From: Lentimicrobiaceae bacterium
Lineage (GTDB): Bacteria > Bacteroidota > Bacteroidia > Bacteroidales > WCHB1-69
Assembly: GCA_009787485.1 (NCBI GenBank)
Contig: WQWP01000019.1
Span: 1-23,798 of the forward strand
Length of the DNA stretch: 23,798 bases
Direction of reading: 5' to 3'
Position numbers and translations under genes: made by a program. Under the pieces are notes generated by a model that had not been told where the DNA came from, ran no database searches, and saw only the letters and a program-made list of their open reading frames with translations. Numbering within the stretch: the first letter of the stretch is position 1; every line of letters starts with the position of its first letter. This document shows positions 1 to 9,100 of this stretch, in pieces.

Positions 1-285
1 ATTTTAATGCACTATGCAGAGGCGCTTTCTTTAACGATGGTTACTAATTATGGCATTTTTACTCCGATACATTGCACTACGACTTTTGAAAGCTACGCGA
101 GGCAGCAAGTCTCTGTTTTTAGTTTTACTCCGGAGATGGAGATTACTTTTCAGGGGTTGAAGTATGCTGTTGACAGGCAGAAGTTTAAGGAGTTGTGGGA
201 AGGGTCTTTGAATGAGGCGGTGGGGCAGGGGTTTACGGTTGAGTTGGGGGGAAGAGGTGCGGTTTTGGTGTATAGGGTATTTTAA
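1..285 (+). CDS. 3' end of an unrecognised protein (5' truncated by window edge)
   Basis: The reading frame is open from base 1 to a TAA at 283-285, so this is probably the C-terminal part of a longer protein; the ATG at base 7 need not be the true start. About 94 residues are visible. The last third is rich in glycine and hydrophobic residues (ELGGRGAVLVYRVF at the very end), which suggests a final pair of beta strands. I see no catalytic motif, signal peptide or membrane segment and cannot assign a family. It converges on radA, with about 30 bp between the two stop codons. Codon use looks like that of the neighbouring genes, so I take it as a real gene. Confidence 0.5.
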   Translation: MLMHYAEALSLTMVTNYGIFTPIHCTTTFESYARQQVSVFSFTPEMEITFQGLKYAVDRQKFKELWEGSLNEAVGQGFTVELGGRGAVLVYRVF

Positions 286-315
286 TGAAAAAACTTTATC
301 TTCGCTTGCCTTATT

Positions 316-1683
316 TTATTCAAAAAGTAATCTCCACATCTCCTCAATCTTCCCCACCGGAATTAATTTTATCTGATATTTTGAAACGTCCACCCCTTTC
401 ATATTATATTTAGATAGGAAAAAGCGTTGAAACCCCAATTTATCCGCTTCGACAATGCGTTGCTCAATGCGGGGCACCGGGCGTACCTCGCCGCTCAGCC
501 CCATCTCGCCGGCAAAACAAGTGTTGGCATCAATGGCAACATCGGCGGTGGAGGATAAAATGGCTGCCATAATGGCTAAATTTATAGCCGGGTCGTCAAT
601 GTTAAATCCGCCTACAATATTTAGGAAGACGTCTTTAGCGCCCAATTTGAAACGGCATCGTTTCTCTAAAACTGCCAATAGCATATTGAGACGGCGCAGG
701 TCGAAACCGGTGGCAGAGCGCTGCGGCGTACCATACACCGCTGTGCTTACTAATGCCTGTGTTTCAATCATTAACGGACGGTTGCCTTCTAGTACGGCGG
801 CAACAGCCGTTCCGCTAAACAGTTCTTCGCGATTAGAGAGCAGGATTTCCGAAGGGTTGGTTACTTCGCGCAAACCGGTGGCATTCATCTCAAAAATACC
901 CAGTTCGGCGGTGGAGCCGAAACGGTTTTTAATGCAACGCACGATGCGGTATCCGTAATGTTGGTCGCCTTCAAATTGCAGCACGGTATCCACGATGTGC
1001 TCCAATATCTTAGGACCTGCAATGGCGCCATCTTTCGTAATATGACCGATTAAGAAAACGGGCAGCGCAGTGGTTTTTGCCAAATGTTGAAACTCGGCAG
1101 CGCACTCTTTTATTTGCGAAATAGATCCCGCTGCCGAATCAATGAGCGTGCTTTGCATGGTTTGAATAGAATCCACAATAATCATATCGGGCTGCAGCTC
1201 TTCTATGTGTTTTACAATCTCTTGCGTTTGCGTTTCCGTAAGAATGAACAGTTTTTGGTTGGGATGTTTTGAAATCCGTTCGGCGCGCATTTTCAACTGT
1301 GTTTCACTCTCTTCACCGGAAATATAGAGCACTTTGTGTTTTTGCAAAGCTAATGCCATTTGCAGCAATAGAGTGGATTTTCCGATTCCGGGCTCTCCGC
1401 CCAGCAGCGTAAGCGAGCCGCGCACGATACCTCCGCCCAACACCGTATCCAATTCCTGATAACCGGTGGTAATACGTGGCATCTCTTCCATCTCTATTTC
1501 GCTAATTGCTTTGGGTTTCGATTTAATCAGCGTAGATAACGCTTTGCCCTTTTGTTTTTCTTCGCGGTGTATCACTTCTTCTTCAAAGGTGTTCCATTCG
1601 CCACACGAAGGACACTTTCCTATCCATGTAGAAGACTGATAACCACAGTTTTTGCAATAAAAAAAACGAGTTGATTTTGCCAT
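316..1683 (-). CDS. radA: DNA repair protein RadA (Sms)
   Basis: RadA is a RecA-like ATPase and hexameric helicase that helps process branched recombination intermediates in the cytoplasm. The 455-residue product has the full family architecture. An N-terminal C4 zinc finger (C10-x2-C13 and C24-x2-C27) is followed by a Walker A motif GEPGIGKS at residues 96-103. The family-specific KNRFGS motif is at about 252-257, and a C-terminal Lon-protease-like domain begins near residue 285. Length is normal for the family. The start is the ATG directly before the zinc finger. It is transcribed alone, convergent with the truncated gene at the left edge and divergent from the T9SS protein gene. A weak -7-like TATCTTCG lies about 15 bp upstream of the start. 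Confidence 0.97.
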   Translation of the reverse strand: MAKSTRFFYCKNCGYQSSTWIGKCPSCGEWNTFEEEVIHREEKQKGKALSTLIKSKPKAISEIEMEEMPRITTGYQELDTVLGGGIVRGSLTLLGGEPGIGKSTLLLQMALALQKHKVLYISGEESETQLKMRAERISKHPNQKLFILTETQTQEIVKHIEELQPDMIIVDSIQTMQSTLIDSAAGSISQIKECAAEFQHLAKTTALPVFLIGHITKDGAIAGPKILEHIVDTVLQFEGDQHYGYRIVRCIKNRFGSTAELGIFEMNATGLREVTNPSEILLSNREELFSGTAVAAVLEGNRPLMIETQALVSTAVYGTPQRSATGFDLRRLNMLLAVLEKRCRFKLGAKDVFLNIVGGFNIDDPAINLAIMAAILSSTADVAIDANTCFAGEMGLSGEVRPVPRIEQRIVEADKLGFQRFFLSKYNMKGVDVSKYQIKLIPVGKIEEMWRLLFE

Positions 1684-1716
1684 TGAATTTTTGTTGCGAA
1701 GATAAAGTTAATTTGC

Positions 1717-1734
1717 ACACAGATGACACAGATT
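1717..1734. repeat. ACACAGATG/ACACAGATT interspersed repeat word
   Basis: Two 9-bp near-copies lie in tandem (ACACAGATG then ACACAGATT), with a further partial copy (ACACAGATT) at about 1745-1753. An 18-bp word at 22231-22248 has the same layout and differs only by four A-to-G changes. It lies in the radA/T9SS-gene intergenic region and is probably a dispersed intergenic repeat of this genome. Confidence 0.5.
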
Positions 1735-1844
1735 AAACAGGTAAACACAGATTTTATTTGCTTTATCAGATATGGCAATACCTCTTTAAAGAAATTTTAT
1801 GTTAATTCGCACTTGCAAAATTTTTAACCACAAATTATAATGTC

Positions 1845-4817
1845 ATGAGAAAAATTTATTTTTTTTTGTTTTTGCTTACTTTAGTAATTTGCTTTACTAC
1901 GGCATATCCTCAAAAATATGCAGCGAGCCAAATGATGACCACCGAGAATGGTGTTTTCTGTAAAGTTGCTTATATTGAAGCGACTACTCCTTCCAAGCAA
2001 GCCGAGTTTGTGGCCGATAATTTAGAAATTATTTGGCATAAACCTGAACCCTACGCCATAGGTCAGGAAGTTTATTACTCAAAATTGATAGATAAAAGTT
2101 TAGTGCACTGGTATTTAAACGACCAGCGCGTGGCGCAGTACGCCCATACGAATAGTGCGGTTTGGGAGTTTCCTACTACATCGGATTTTCCAAGCGTTTA
2201 TGCCAACAAAAGTGGTAGCATGTACGTTGTAGCGGATGGCACAAATTTGTCTGTATTAGATCCCGTTACCGGTGAAGAGATTTGGCAAAAAACTTTTGAC
2301 GCGTCTATTTCATACGCCGCCGCTTTCCCGGATGGTACCGGCTTTTATTGCAGTGTAGGCGAATATCCTGATCCGTACATGGTGTATGCTTTTTTAAAAA
2401 CTTCTCAAACTCCGCTATGGTCATTACCTGCAGAGAGTAGCGTGGTGGGCATCAGCGTTTCGGAAGACCATTCTCAATTGCTTGTGTGTCTTGCGCAGCC
2501 TGCCCAAAAAGCAATGGTGGTTGATCCTGCCAACGGAGCAGTGAAACAGGAACTCTATTATTATAACAACTCGCCTTCGCAGGCGCCGGCTTTTAGTGCA
2601 AACGGAGAATACCTGGCATTGGCAGATTTTAGCGGAAAGGGAACATTGTATAAAAGAATAAACGGAAAATACGAAGAACAGTGGAAAACCAATCTTCTTC
2701 CTGCCGGATCTAACTCATGCTGGGGTAGCGGGCAAGCCATATCTGCCGATGGATCAACCATAGCATTCGGCACGCTTGATTTTACATCTTCGGGCGGTTT
2801 TAACGGATCAGTGTATGTATTTAATAACTACTCAAATGAAGCCATTTGGTCTATCCATAATTGTGGCGATATGGTAGCCAATATTGCCATTACGGATGAT
2901 GGAAGTTTGATTGCCTGCGCCTCGTGGGGGCCGTTAAACCAAGCAACTCCAGACCTGTACATTTTTAGAAAAGAGAGTTCGGTTCCGGTGTCATCACTCA
3001 CCACGCCGGGTTCGTTTTCGTATGTGGATTTAGCTCCCGATGGTTCAAAGGGTATTGTAGCAGGCAAAGCAACGCACGCACGCGAAATGGGTTATGGCGG
3101 AAATGCTTATCTATTTAAACCAGTACCCTCTACTTACGGCAATATTGGCGGTACGGTAAATTTGGTGGGGGCCAATGACCATAGTTTTTCTTTGATAGAA
3201 ATTAAATCTCTTGAAAATTACTATGCGTTTTCAGAAGAATCCGGAGCGTTCAACATTAAATATATCCCCGAAGGAACTTATAATGTAACCGTTTCAAAAC
3301 AAGGTTACTATTCTAAGACCATTGAAAATGTTGTGGTAACAGGAGGAAATACGGTAAATCTTGATATTGAATTAGAGCCTGCAGGCGAAGCGGTAACAAA
3401 CCTATTTGCCTTTCAAGGTGCATATACCACCGTATATCTAAAATGGAACGCTTATTCGGGCGCACATACCGGATATAACATTTACAGAAAGCGGGCAGAA
3501 GCGGCTCCTTTTATTGAAAAAATTGCCACAGTGGGCGCTAATGTTACTGAATTTATTGACGATACCGCCCTGCCCACGATCCATTACTATTACGCGGTAA
3601 CTGCAAAAATAAGCGAAGATTTGGAATCTATTTTCTCGAATACGGCTTTGGGATATGTGAATACTTCTTTTATTACCCGAGAAATTGACATTTATACGTG
3701 CGACATCATTCCCAACATTGATGGCGTAATTTCTCCCGGAGAGTGGGATGATGCTTTTGTTTTCGATGCTTCCGACTTTTTGGGTAGCGACGGAAGGTTT
3801 GAGCCTGTTGGAAGTGTGATCATTTACATGAAAGCATATAACGATAACCTGTATGTGGCTGTGGAAAATAAAAATGATACCCAATTGAGCGCCGGCGACC
3901 GTACCGCACTTTATATTGATGACAACAATAACGGTCGTTATGAAGAACCGGGGAATGACTCGGAAGGAAATTATTGGATCAACTACGGACCTGCCGGAAA
4001 TTACAGTATTCAATACCGTCCTATTTACAGTAATGGCGGTGTAGGCGCTGTTGTAGATTTAGCCCCCAATGTGGCCGCTTCGGATGCCACAGGCTATGTG
4101 GTGGCTGAATTTGTGCTTCCAATTGGTACGAACGATGCTGACATTACTCCCGGACCCGGAAACAAAAGCAGCGCTTATATCTATGTGAGAGACGGCGCTT
4201 TTGGAGGGCAAGACGGACAATGGCCTTATGATAACCCTGAAGTATTTGTGCCCACCGGATACGGAACGCTAAACTTTTTTACTACAAGCCAAGTTCCTCC
4301 GCCTCCCACAAACCTGCGCTATACTACGCACTATTTCAATTCTCCGGAATTTGTGGCCATCTCTTGGAACTTGCCTCAAATAAATAACTTGAAAATGTTT
4401 AAAATTTCTATAAAAAATATGAATACCGGAGCTACTGACCATTCTGAAGTCATAGGTGCTCAAATGATTTACGAAGTTGCAGACCAAACTACCTACCATG
4501 TAACGATAACCACAGTAAATAAAGCAGGCCAGGAATCTGTTCCATCTGCTGTATTGGAAATTAAAACCGATTTTACAGGAATTGTCACGCCCAACAAAAC
4601 GAACTTCAATATTTATCCTAATCCGGCAAACAATATCTTACACATCACATCCGAAATAGTTGAACCTGTGAATATTGAAATTTACAATCTCACCGGCAGT
4701 AAAATTCTACATCAAGTAATGACTGAATCGCATCACAGTATAAACGTTACAAATTTCATTGCGGGCGTCTATTTTATCAAGGTGGGAAATGCGGTGAAAA
4801 AGTTTGTGAAATATTGA
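1845..4817 (+). CDS. Large modular secreted protein with T9SS type A sorting domain
   Basis: This 990-residue exported protein begins with a signal peptide (residues about 1-22, a basic start followed by a hydrophobic core). Residues about 100-430 contain repeated beta-propeller-like blades (SADG, AVDP and ALADFSG type motifs), resembling PQQ/WD40-like propellers. About 430-510 is a carboxypeptidase-regulatory-like beta sandwich (PEGTYNVTVSKQGY). About 515-600 is an Fn3 domain. About 607-805 is a carbohydrate-binding CBM9-like/DOMON-like module (IDGVISPGEWDDA) with an acidic DDNNNGRYEE loop. A second Fn3 domain lies at about 825-910. The last 75 residues are a type A sorting domain (IYPNPANNILHI ... 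GVYFIKVGNAVKKFVKY), implying export through T9SS and cell-surface attachment or release. The ligand cannot be told from the sequence. It stands alone and converges on the ABC-F gene, with 27 bp between stop codons. Confidence 0.9.
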   Translation: MRKIYFFLFLLTLVICFTTAYPQKYAASQMMTTENGVFCKVAYIEATTPSKQAEFVADNLEIIWHKPEPYAIGQEVYYSKLIDKSLVHWYLNDQRVAQYAHTNSAVWEFPTTSDFPSVYANKSGSMYVVADGTNLSVLDPVTGEEIWQKTFDASISYAAAFPDGTGFYCSVGEYPDPYMVYAFLKTSQTPLWSLPAESSVVGISVSEDHSQLLVCLAQPAQKAMVVDPANGAVKQELYYYNNSPSQAPAFSANGEYLALADFSGKGTLYKRINGKYEEQWKTNLLPAGSNSCWGSGQAISADGSTIAFGTLDFTSSGGFNGSVYVFNNYSNEAIWSIHNCGDMVANIAITDDGSLIACASWGPLNQATPDLYIFRKESSVPVSSLTTPGSFSYVDLAPDGSKGIVAGKATHAREMGYGGNAYLFKPVPSTYGNIGGTVNLVGANDHSFSLIEIKSLENYYAFSEESGAFNIKYIPEGTYNVTVSKQGYYSKTIENVVVTGGNTVNLDIELEPAGEAVTNLFAFQGAYTTVYLKWNAYSGAHTGYNIYRKRAEAAPFIEKIATVGANVTEFIDDTALPTIHYYYAVTAKISEDLESIFSNTALGYVNTSFITREIDIYTCDIIPNIDGVISPGEWDDAFVFDASDFLGSDGRFEPVGSVIIYMKAYNDNLYVAVENKNDTQLSAGDRTALYIDDNNNGRYEEPGNDSEGNYWINYGPAGNYSIQYRPIYSNGGVGAVVDLAPNVAASDATGYVVAEFVLPIGTNDADITPGPGNKSSAYIYVRDGAFGGQDGQWPYDNPEVFVPTGYGTLNFFTTSQVPPPPTNLRYTTHYFNSPEFVAISWNLPQINNLKMFKISIKNMNTGATDHSEVIGAQMIYEVADQTTYHVTITTVNKAGQESVPSAVLEIKTDFTGIVTPNKTNFNIYPNPANNILHITSEIVEPVNIEIYNLTGSKILHQVMTESHHSINVTNFIAGVYFIKVGNAVKKFVKY

Positions 4818-4844
4818 GTTTTAGGAGTTGTATTTGAAGATTAA

Positions 4845-6767
4845 CTACGACTCTTGTAATTCGAACCACTTTTCTTCTTTCTCTGCAATATTGCTTTTTA
4901 ATTTTTCGTATTCTACGTATAACGATCCGTTTTCAATCTCTTTAGCATACTGTTCAGGTTGCGCCAATTTCATTTCAATATGATGCAACTCTTTTTGGAC
5001 GTTTGCAATTTCGTTTTCTAATTTTTTAAGTTGATTTTGAATTTTTCGATGTTGCGCTTCCTGCTCTTTTTTAAGCAGATAGTTTTCTTTGTTAACAGAA
5101 ACGGTTTTATCCTCTCCGGCTCCAATATTTAATTTACGCTGCAATTCGTTGAGCGAATCTAATTTTTTCTTTTCCAAAAAATCGAAAACATCGCCGATGT
5201 AGGTTTTTAGTTTTTTGTCTTTAAATTCAAAAACTTTATCGCATAAACCGGATAGAAAATCACGGTCGTGCGAAACGATGACTAAACTTCCCGTATAGTG
5301 CAGTAACGCGTTTTTCAACACATCTTTCGAGGCCATATCCAAATGGTTGGTAGGCTCATCTAAAATAAGCAGGTTAAAAGGCGATAGCAACAATTTTGCC
5401 AGTGCCAGGCGCGATTTTTCGCCGCCGGAAAGTACCGATACTTTTTTCTCTGTATCTTCCGTGGTAAACAGAAATCTTCCTAAAATAGTTCTGATTTTCG
5501 GGCGAATATCTCCCACTGCGACTTCGTCAATGGTTTCAAAAACAGTTTTATTCGGATTTAATAATAACGCTTGATTTTGTGCGTAGTAGCCAATCACTAC
5601 CTGATGTCCCAATTGCATAGAGCCTTGTTGCGGCGCAAGTTCGCCCACAATGCTTCTTACGAAGGTGGATTTTCCTTCGCCGTTTCTGCCCACAAAAGCC
5701 ACGCGCTCGCCACGCTCCAAGTGCATGTCAATATCTTTCAATACATTAAGGGAGCCGTAGCCCAGCGACAATTGTTTGGCTTCTACCGTTACCTTTCCGG
5801 AGTGTGGCGCCGCCGGAAATTTAAAAGAGATGGCGCTGTCATCTACTTCATCTACAATAACTTTATCCATCTTTTCTAACAGTTTTACTCGGCTTTGCAC
5901 CTGCTTAGCCTTGCTGGCTTTATAGCGAAAACGCTCCACAAATCGTTCAATTTGTGCAATCTCTTTCTGTTGGTTTTCAAATGCGGCTTGCTGGGTTTCA
6001 ATACGTTCCAACCGCTGCTCCACATATTCGGAATAGCTGCATTTGTAATCTTGAATATTCCCCAAAGTAATCTCAATAGTGCGGTTGGTTACCCGATCTA
6101 AAAAAGTGCGGTCGTGCGATACCATAATCAGGGCGCCTTCATAATTTGTCAGATACTCTTCCAACCACTGAATAGACTCGATATCCAAGTGGTTGGTCGG
6201 CTCATCCAGGAGGATAATTTCCGGCTTTTGAAGTAAGATTTTGGCGAGCGCCACGCGCATTTGCCAGCCGGAGCTGAACTCGTTCAGCGGGCGTTCAAAA
6301 TCCGTTGGTTTAAAACCTAATCCCAGCAATACTTTTTCAGCATCCGCATTCATGGTGCTTCCGCCGAGGAGGTGAAACCGCTCTGTAAAATCGGACAACT
6401 GTTGCGCCAATTTGTGATACTCTTCCGACTCGTAATCCTCACGTATAGAAAGTTGTTCCGTGATTTGCGCAATTTGCTTTTCCAACTGTTTCTGTTCCAC
6501 AAAAGCAGACAGTGTCTCATCCCAAACATTACGCGAAAAGTTATTTGCCATTTCCTGAGGCAAGTAGCCGGTTTTAAAGCCGGCAGTAATCACCATAACC
6601 CCCGATTCAGGCTCAATCTCTTTATGAATAATTTTAAGTAGCGTTGATTTTCCGGCACCATTTTTCCCCACCAAGCCAATACGGTCGCGGTCGCCTACCA
6701 CAAAAGAAACGTCTTTAAACAGGAAGTCGCCGGTAAAATTAACTGAGAGTTTGTGGATTGAAATCAT
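4845..6767 (-). CDS. ABC-F family ATPase (Uup/YbiT-like ribosome-associated factor)
   Basis: This soluble protein has two ABC domains and no membrane segments, the hallmark of ABC-F proteins that act on the ribosome rather than in transport. Domain 1 has Walker A GKNGAGKST, signature SSGWQMR, Walker B LLDEPTNHLD and SHDRTFLD. An interdomain linker rich in charged residues follows. Domain 2 has GRNGEGKST, LSGGEKSRLALA, LILDEPTNHLD and SHDRDFL. A C-terminal coiled coil (roughly the last 110 residues, rich in K/E/Q) resembles Uup-type DNA- or RNA-binding tails. The frame is open to an ATG at 6803, but I prefer the ATG at 6767. It starts directly at the conserved MISIHKLSV strand, and the longer form would nearly abut the divergent FAH gene. 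Translation-factor or antibiotic-protection roles cannot be separated by eye. Confidence 0.93.
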   Translation of the reverse strand: MISIHKLSVNFTGDFLFKDVSFVVGDRDRIGLVGKNGAGKSTLLKIIHKEIEPESGVMVITAGFKTGYLPQEMANNFSRNVWDETLSAFVEQKQLEKQIAQITEQLSIREDYESEEYHKLAQQLSDFTERFHLLGGSTMNADAEKVLLGLGFKPTDFERPLNEFSSGWQMRVALAKILLQKPEIILLDEPTNHLDIESIQWLEEYLTNYEGALIMVSHDRTFLDRVTNRTIEITLGNIQDYKCSYSEYVEQRLERIETQQAAFENQQKEIAQIERFVERFRYKASKAKQVQSRVKLLEKMDKVIVDEVDDSAISFKFPAAPHSGKVTVEAKQLSLGYGSLNVLKDIDMHLERGERVAFVGRNGEGKSTFVRSIVGELAPQQGSMQLGHQVVIGYYAQNQALLLNPNKTVFETIDEVAVGDIRPKIRTILGRFLFTTEDTEKKVSVLSGGEKSRLALAKLLLSPFNLLILDEPTNHLDMASKDVLKNALLHYTGSLVIVSHDRDFLSGLCDKVFEFKDKKLKTYIGDVFDFLEKKKLDSLNELQRKLNIGAGEDKTVSVNKENYLLKKEQEAQHRKIQNQLKKLENEIANVQKELHHIEMKLAQPEQYAKEIENGSLYVEYEKLKSNIAEKEEKWFELQES

Positions 6768-6805
6768 GGGGGCGAAAATAGAGATTTTATTGTTTCTTTG
6801 CACCC

Positions 6806-7417
6806 ATGAAAATCATCTGCATCGGCCTAAACTACAAATCCCACATTGAGGAATTAAACAAAACAGTTCCCAACAACCCCGTGTTTTTCTTAAAGCCCGA
6901 AACCGCGCTTACGTTACGAAACCGTCCATTTTTTCATCCCGAGTTTTCAAACAACATTCATTATGAAGTGGAATTGGTGGTGCGCATCAATAAGTTGGGA
7001 AAACATATTCAAAAAAAGTTTGCGCATACTTATTACGATGAAATTGGGCTAGGCATAGATTTTACGGCGCGCGATATTCAAGCCGATGTTTTTAAAAACG
7101 CCTTGCCCTGGGAAATATCCAAAGCCTTTGATGGCTCCGCTGTAGTAAACAGGTTTCTTCCTAAAACCGATTTCGTTGATTTGCAAAATATCCACTTTTC
7201 ACTTCATAAAAACAAACAGCTTGTACAACAAGGAAATACATCAGATATGCTGTTTACGATAGATGAAGTGATTGAATACGTGTCTCAATTCATCACTTTA
7301 AAAATCGGAGATTTAATTTTCACCGGCACGCCTTGCGGTATCGGCAAAGTAGAGATTGGGGATGAGCTGGAAGGATATGTTGAAAAGGAGTTGATGTTTA
7401 AGTGTAGGGTGAAATAA
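6806..7417 (+). CDS. Fumarylacetoacetate hydrolase (FAH) family protein
   Basis: The 203-residue product matches the short FAH-domain family (FAHD1/YcgM-like), metal-dependent enzymes that hydrolyse or decarboxylate acylpyruvate-type beta-diketo acids. Visible family motifs are the opening MKIICIGLNYKSHIEEL, the metal-binding YEVELVV (E53 and E55), GIDFTARDIQ with a further metal ligand, the KAFDGS segment and TGTPCGIGKV near the C terminus. It contains the FAH domain only, with no N-terminal extension. It is divergent from the ABC-F gene, with a gap of about 38 bp, so the two promoters must overlap. TTTCTTTGC lies 7-15 bases before the ATG and resembles a Bacteroidota -7 box, so the mRNA may have almost no leader. 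The exact substrate is not predictable. Confidence 0.9.
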   Translation: MKIICIGLNYKSHIEELNKTVPNNPVFFLKPETALTLRNRPFFHPEFSNNIHYEVELVVRINKLGKHIQKKFAHTYYDEIGLGIDFTARDIQADVFKNALPWEISKAFDGSAVVNRFLPKTDFVDLQNIHFSLHKNKQLVQQGNTSDMLFTIDEVIEYVSQFITLKIGDLIFTGTPCGIGKVEIGDELEGYVEKELMFKCRVK

Positions 7418-7421
7418 TTAG

Positions 7422-7427
7422 GAATTC
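7422..7427. other. GAATTC hexamer (predicted EcoRI-type site)
   Basis: This is one of only two GAATTC hexamers I found in the window. It lies in the 17-bp gap between the FAH gene and the T9SS gene. It is relevant because an EcoRI-like methylase and endonuclease are encoded at the right edge. Confidence 0.8.
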
Positions 7428-7434
7428 AAATGTC

Positions 7435-8982
7435 TTATATTTTTACCACCTTCCTCACAACCACCCCTTGTTCCGTTGCTATCCTAACAAAATAAGCCCC
7501 TGTCGGGAAATGTGAAATATCAACAGTTATGGTGTTGCCGTTTCGTAGAGACAAGGCATGCCTTGTCTCTACCATGCAACCATAAACATCAAAAATCTCA
7601 ATGTTTCGAACGTCATTGCGGGCTTGACCCGCAATCTCCACAATTCCCGTGGTTGGATTAGGAAACAAACTCACTTCTTCTAACTCCCTAACTTCTTTAA
7701 TCCCAACTCCTATCGTTTCTTCAACATAGTTCGACGTATCAGAACAGCCATTTGTATAATATGCAATAACATAATATTCGTAATTGCCAACGGGCAGGTT
7801 CTCATCTAAATACAAGGTATCTGTTAATAGTGCGTTGGTTATTCGCATATTGTTTCTATAAACATGATGACCTCTAATGAGTTGATTATCTGCGGAACAT
7901 GACCATTGCAATTGAATGGAGCTTTGATTTATTACATGGGCATCTAAATGGGTAGTGTTATCGCATATTACCTCCTCATATTCATAATCTTTGGTTATAT
8001 CATGGCAATAAATATCTACCAGCGTTTCTCCGTAATCTCTGTAATATTCCACACATATTTTCATGTGCCAGCCCCAAGGGTTTGTATCTTCTACTTCATA
8101 ACCCCTAATAATATAAAACACCCCCGGCTCTCTATCGCTCATAAATAGAGGCGTGGGGGCACTTCCGTTAGCATAACTCTCGCTTACAAACACATGGCGA
8201 AATGTATGCCCCGTATCGGCGCTAAATGATACTTTATAGGTTACGTAATAATTAGGATCAGGAAACAGGGAACTTACATATACCTCACCTGCTTTGCCAC
8301 CACGATAAACATCGGGAAAAACTCCGCTGATTTGACCAAAAACATATTCTTCATTTATTGTTAGGTTAATATAACTTTGAAAACAATCAAAGGTGTGATA
8401 AAAACCACGACCACTTAGCCCAAATGCTTCTTTTTCTTCCCATCCAAATTCACTAAATTCCATATAACCCGCTCCACTGACATTCAAAAAAGTTGCACCA
8501 TAATCTGTACTTTTTGATAACCATTCTCCATACCCACCCCTATAAAGAATCCCTTCAACATTTGCCGGAAAATAGTATTTTGACCCTATATTTTCCTCTC
8601 TAAATACCCAGTTTTTTCCGTAATCAAAACTCACACAAAGCTGCGTATGAGTGTAGTTGTTTTTACTATAAGTTCTTCTGTTATAAAGCACTCCATGTGT
8701 AGCATCGGCAAGAATAGAAGAAGGTTGCATTTCATATTCAGGATTGGCAAAATAGTTGGCAGCATATTGTATGGTTAACTTTTTGCCGTTTTCGGTTAAA
8801 CGGTAAATGGCGGTGCGGAGAGTGTCGTAATATGGCGGTCCCCATGAATCATGAATACCATACCAAGGTGCGGATAAGTATAATTCGCCAAGGGCTGCAC
8901 CACGAGCAACAACACGATTTTGGGCAAAAGAGAGGTTGTTTGTAAAAAGAAAAATAGAAAGTAAGAACAATACTCGTTTCAT
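7435..8982 (-). CDS. Secreted T9SS cargo protein, sialidase/propeller-like body, with palindromic repeats inside its sorting domain
   Basis: This 515-residue exported protein starts with a signal peptide (MKRVLFLLSIFLFTNNLSFAQ). Residues about 25-340 contain recurring SxDxGxxF-type strands (FDYGKNWVF, STDYGATF, SADTGHTF, YRDYGETL), as in BNR/sialidase-like or sortilin-like propellers. An Fn3-like domain follows at about 345-420, then the sorting domain (LFPNPTTG ... FPTGAYFVRI ... VVRKVVKI) that routes it through T9SS. Two loops of the sorting domain carry residues that do not fit the family: AGQARNDVR and ETRHALSLR. Each is encoded by a palindromic DNA repeat (7615-7635 and 7545-7572). The frame stays intact. 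Function beyond surface location is unknown. The stop codons of this gene and the FAH gene are separated by 17 bp. Confidence 0.85.
   Translation of the reverse strand: MKRVLFLLSIFLFTNNLSFAQNRVVARGAALGELYLSAPWYGIHDSWGPPYYDTLRTAIYRLTENGKKLTIQYAANYFANPEYEMQPSSILADATHGVLYNRRTYSKNNYTHTQLCVSFDYGKNWVFREENIGSKYYFPANVEGILYRGGYGEWLSKSTDYGATFLNVSGAGYMEFSEFGWEEKEAFGLSGRGFYHTFDCFQSYINLTINEEYVFGQISGVFPDVYRGGKAGEVYVSSLFPDPNYYVTYKVSFSADTGHTFRHVFVSESYANGSAPTPLFMSDREPGVFYIIRGYEVEDTNPWGWHMKICVEYYRDYGETLVDIYCHDITKDYEYEEVICDNTTHLDAHVINQSSIQLQWSCSADNQLIRGHHVYRNNMRITNALLTDTLYLDENLPVGNYEYYVIAYYTNGCSDTSNYVEETIGVGIKEVRELEEVSLFPNPTTGIVEIAGQARNDVRNIEIFDVYGCMVETRHALSLRNGNTITVDISHFPTGAYFVRIATEQGVVVRKVVKI
7545..7572. repeat. 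Perfect 28-bp palindrome inside a coding sequence
   Basis: Bases 7545-7558 are the exact reverse complement of 7559-7572 (left arm GTAGAGACAAGGCA). On the coding strand it is read as VETRHALSL, in a loop of the T9SS sorting domain where the family normally has a short variable turn. The frame is preserved. It resembles dispersed palindromic repeats that spread through bacterial genomes. Confidence 0.85.
7615..7635. repeat. Second palindromic repeat inside the same sorting domain
   Basis: ATTGCGGG (7615-7622) and CCCGCAAT (7628-7635) form an 8-bp perfect stem with a 5-nt loop. In the coding frame it gives IAGQARND, between two predicted beta strands of the sorting domain. Its sequence differs from the neighbouring palindrome at 7545-7572, so two different repeat families appear to have inserted within 50 bp of each other. 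Confidence 0.75.
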
Positions 8983-9100
8983 AAGGTTTAAAGTTTAAAA
9001 TTCAATATTTTTTGTAAAATTATGCAGCAATAAGTTTGTTTTTTTTCATAAAATAAATATGTTGGTTATTACTAATATGCGGCACAAAGTACAAGATTTT

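Noticed and set aside
292..1709. 14-bp inverted repeat (AACTTTATCTTCGC at 292-305 and its complement at 1696-1709) flanking radA
   Set aside because: About one such pair is expected by chance in a window of this size, and the word resembles a -7 promoter box. No target duplication or other mobile-element sign is present.
3438..4013. 191-codon frame on the minus strand inside the 990-residue T9SS gene, and other long shadow frames (for example 455-958, 20156-20563 and 20370-20804)
   Set aside because: Each lies opposite a gene with clear family motifs, and none shows a domain of its own.
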